Shown: one piece after another, positions 32,184-33,605 of the stretch
Position numbering within the stretch: the stretch's first letter is position 1
How the letters are laid out: each line of letters opens with the position of its first letter
NCBI GenBank assembly: GCA_023408315.1
Contig: JAEYKI010000021.1
Span: 1-33,605 of the forward strand
DNA: 33,605 bases
Direction of reading: 5' to 3'
Source: Bacillota bacterium
GTDB lineage: Bacteria > Bacillota > Clostridia > Christensenellales > Christensenellaceae
Program-made: the position numbers and the translations under genes
The notes under the pieces: model-generated
The model's database searches: none
Seen by the model: the letters and a program-made list of their open reading frames with translations, nothing else
Told to the model about the DNA's origin: nothing

Positions 32184-33329
32184 ATGAAAGATTTTTCATA
32201 TTACAACCCAACAAAAGTAGAATTCGGAAGAGGCAAAGAAAACCAGATAGGCAGCTACATGGCTCCTTTCGGGGTTAAAAAGGTTCTTATTGTATACGGT
32301 TCGGAAAGGATCAAAGCAACAGGCCTGTTCGACCGAGCCATAAACTCTCTTGAAGAAAAAGGTATTCAGTATATTACTCTGGGAGGAATTAAAAGCAATC
32401 CCGTTATCTCAAAAGCGCGCGAAGGTGTAAAAATCGCAAAAGAAAACAATGTGGACGCATTGCTTGCCATTGGCGGCGGTTCAGTAATCGATACGGCCAA
32501 GGTTATCGCAGCCGGGGCTGTGTATGACGGCGATACATGGGATTTATGCAGCTATAAAAAGTTTCCCTCCACCGCTCTTAAAATATTCGACATCCTCACA
32601 TTGTCCGCATCAGGCAGCGAGACAAACTGTTCCGCCGTAATAACCAACGAGGAGACCACAGAGAAGTTCGGCTTCTCCAGTCCGGTGGCTTACCCCGCTG
32701 TTTCCGTGATTAATCCGGAGCTGCAGGCAACCGTTACAAACGATTATCTCGCCTATTCAGCAGTAGACGTAACCTCTCACTGCCTTGATTTATATTTCAC
32801 GGCATCCTATATACCGAAATTTACAGCCGCCCATATAGAGAACATTTTGAAAACAGTCATCAGTACAACGGAAATATTGCTGAAAGAACCTGACAATTAC
32901 GAAGCAAGGAGCGAATTTGCCTGGGTAGCCGCGCAGGCGTTGAATGGCAGCACACGCGTCGGCGTAGAAGGAAACCGTTTTGATACCCATTTGATCGAGC
33001 ATTCCCTCTCCGCTCTATACGATGTTCCTCATGGAGCAGGTTTAGCTGTTGTTCTTCCCGCATGGATGAACTGGCACATTCTTATGAATCAGGGCCGGTA
33101 TGAAAGCTTTGCGCGAAACGTATTCTGCATTCAAACAGCGCAAGCAGGTATAGAAGCTTTTAAAAACTGGATTGTCAGTATCGGCGCGCCAATAACGCTA
33201 GATCAGCTCAATATATCCAAAACAGAAAAAGACAAGATTGCGTCCCATATCTTCCGTACTATTGAAATGTCCAGGATGCAGGCGCTCTATCCCCTGGAGA
33301 CACTTAAAAGTATATTAAACCGCATATAA
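32184..33329 (+). CDS. Iron-containing alcohol dehydrogenase (YqhD/butanol dehydrogenase type)
   Basis: This encodes 381 residues. It is a group III alcohol dehydrogenase. The nucleotide-binding part has FGRGKENQIGSYM and AIGGGSVIDTAK (95-106). The metal ligands are D195 and H199 in AVDVTSHCLDLYF, H269 in FDTHLIEHSLSALYD and H283 in VPHGAGLAVVLPAWM. The spacing matches YqhD/BdhA enzymes that reduce aldehydes, usually with NADPH. Start ATG 32184 has AAGGAG 7 nt upstream. It is divergent from and probably activated by the AraC-type regulator. A terminator follows, so it is a single-gene unit. A role in detoxifying aldehydes or balancing fermentation is inferred. Confidence 0.94.
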   Translation: MKDFSYYNPTKVEFGRGKENQIGSYMAPFGVKKVLIVYGSERIKATGLFDRAINSLEEKGIQYITLGGIKSNPVISKAREGVKIAKENNVDALLAIGGGSVIDTAKVIAAGAVYDGDTWDLCSYKKFPSTALKIFDILTLSASGSETNCSAVITNEETTEKFGFSSPVAYPAVSVINPELQATVTNDYLAYSAVDVTSHCLDLYFTASYIPKFTAAHIENILKTVISTTEILLKEPDNYEARSEFAWVAAQALNGSTRVGVEGNRFDTHLIEHSLSALYDVPHGAGLAVVLPAWMNWHILMNQGRYESFARNVFCIQTAQAGIEAFKNWIVSIGAPITLDQLNISKTEKDKIASHIFRTIEMSRMQALYPLETLKSILNRI

Positions 33330-33347
33330 TTTCTCTATGTACATATG

Positions 33348-33374
33348 AGAGTCCTCGAAAAGGACTCTTTTTTT
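33348..33374 (+). terminator. Terminator after alcohol dehydrogenase
   Basis: AGAGTCCT (33348-33355), loop CGAAA and AGGACTCT (33361-33368) form an 8-bp stem followed by a run of seven T. Confidence 0.93.
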
Positions 33375-33473
33375 ATTCACAATTATTAAATCCACTCGCA
33401 AAAGAAATACAACATGCCTAATTTTATGAATAATACGAAGCTTTCTTAATGAGCTAATTTTAAACATAGCACT

Positions 33474-33496
33474 AAACCGCTTCGCAGTGGTTTTTA
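33474..33496 (+). terminator. Second terminator-like hairpin
   Basis: AAACCGCT, loop TCGC and AGTGGTTT pair with one G-T wobble and run into TTTTT. No gene ends nearby on the plus strand, so it may be a backup terminator or a relic. Confidence 0.5.
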
Positions 33497-33520
33497 CCTC
33501 TTCAATCTGATAGTAATTTA

Positions 33521-33529
33521 TGTTATAAT
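33521..33529 (+). promoter_or_regulatory. Extended -10 promoter reading out of the window
   Basis: TGTTATAAT is an extended -10 (TGn plus TATAAT at 33524-33529). The -35 position holds TTCAAT (33501-33506, 17-bp spacing). The transcribed leader continues past the window edge with no start codon seen. Confidence 0.6.
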
Positions 33530-33605
33530 GCTCTCAACAAATCCTTTCGGTAAGGCAAAAAGATAGAATCCCCATAGGCAGTTTCGTACTATGGAATTAT
33601 CCAAA

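Overview
The window looks like a chromosome segment of an endospore-forming, low-to-mid GC member of Clostridia (Bacillota). The evidence is the gene order secG - rnr - smpB - ssrA, a sigH - rlmB - thyX - mrnC block, a SpoIID-like protein with peptidoglycan-binding domains, Lit-family and class B sortase genes, AGGAGG ribosome sites with frequent TTG/GTG starts, and TTGACA/TATAAT promoters. Almost everything reads on the minus strand. The exceptions are the recombinase, the tRNA and the alcohol dehydrogenase.

Positions 1-14362 are an accessory region. It holds the 5' part of a large InlB-repeat surface protein and a small unknown gene behind a striking promoter with 21-bp-spaced direct repeats. 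A LytTR-type two-component system follows, then a decayed patch (a frameshifted membrane-anchored protein, a C-terminal gene remnant and an IS256-family transposase stump). Next comes a three-gene cassette: a PadR-type regulator, a 1,329-residue sortase-anchored adhesin and a class B sortase. A chimeric recombinase directly abuts the 3' end of the tmRNA gene. That is a classic integration site, so at least part of this region probably arrived as an integrated element.

Positions 14363-27570 are conserved housekeeping genes: tmRNA and SmpB with RNase R (trans-translation and RNA decay), SecG, a dihydrouridine synthase, LysRS, GreA, sigma-H, RlmB, ThyX, Mini-III, a lipoprotein amidase, TsaD, a Lit-like lipoprotein acyl transferase and a cyclase-family hydrolase. 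Most are tightly packed or overlapping, which suggests long co-transcribed runs. These are the sigH/rlmB/thyX/mrnC/amidase/tsaD/lit run and the greA/lysS/membrane protein/dusB run.

Positions 27650-33605 hold the SpoIID/peptidoglycan-binding protein and a divergently oriented tRNA-Ala(GGC) with its own promoter and terminator. Beyond these lies an AraC-type regulator divergent from an iron-dependent alcohol dehydrogenase, with a well-formed repeat operator between them. The right edge has an extended -10 promoter reading out of the window.

The main points for follow-up are: (i) the recombinase that fuses a tyrosine-recombinase N-terminus to a serine recombinase and lacks both catalytic centres; (ii) the sortase whose usual catalytic arginine position is glutamine; (iii) three separate promoter architectures with clean palindromes or 21-bp repeats; (iv) the decayed frameshifted locus.
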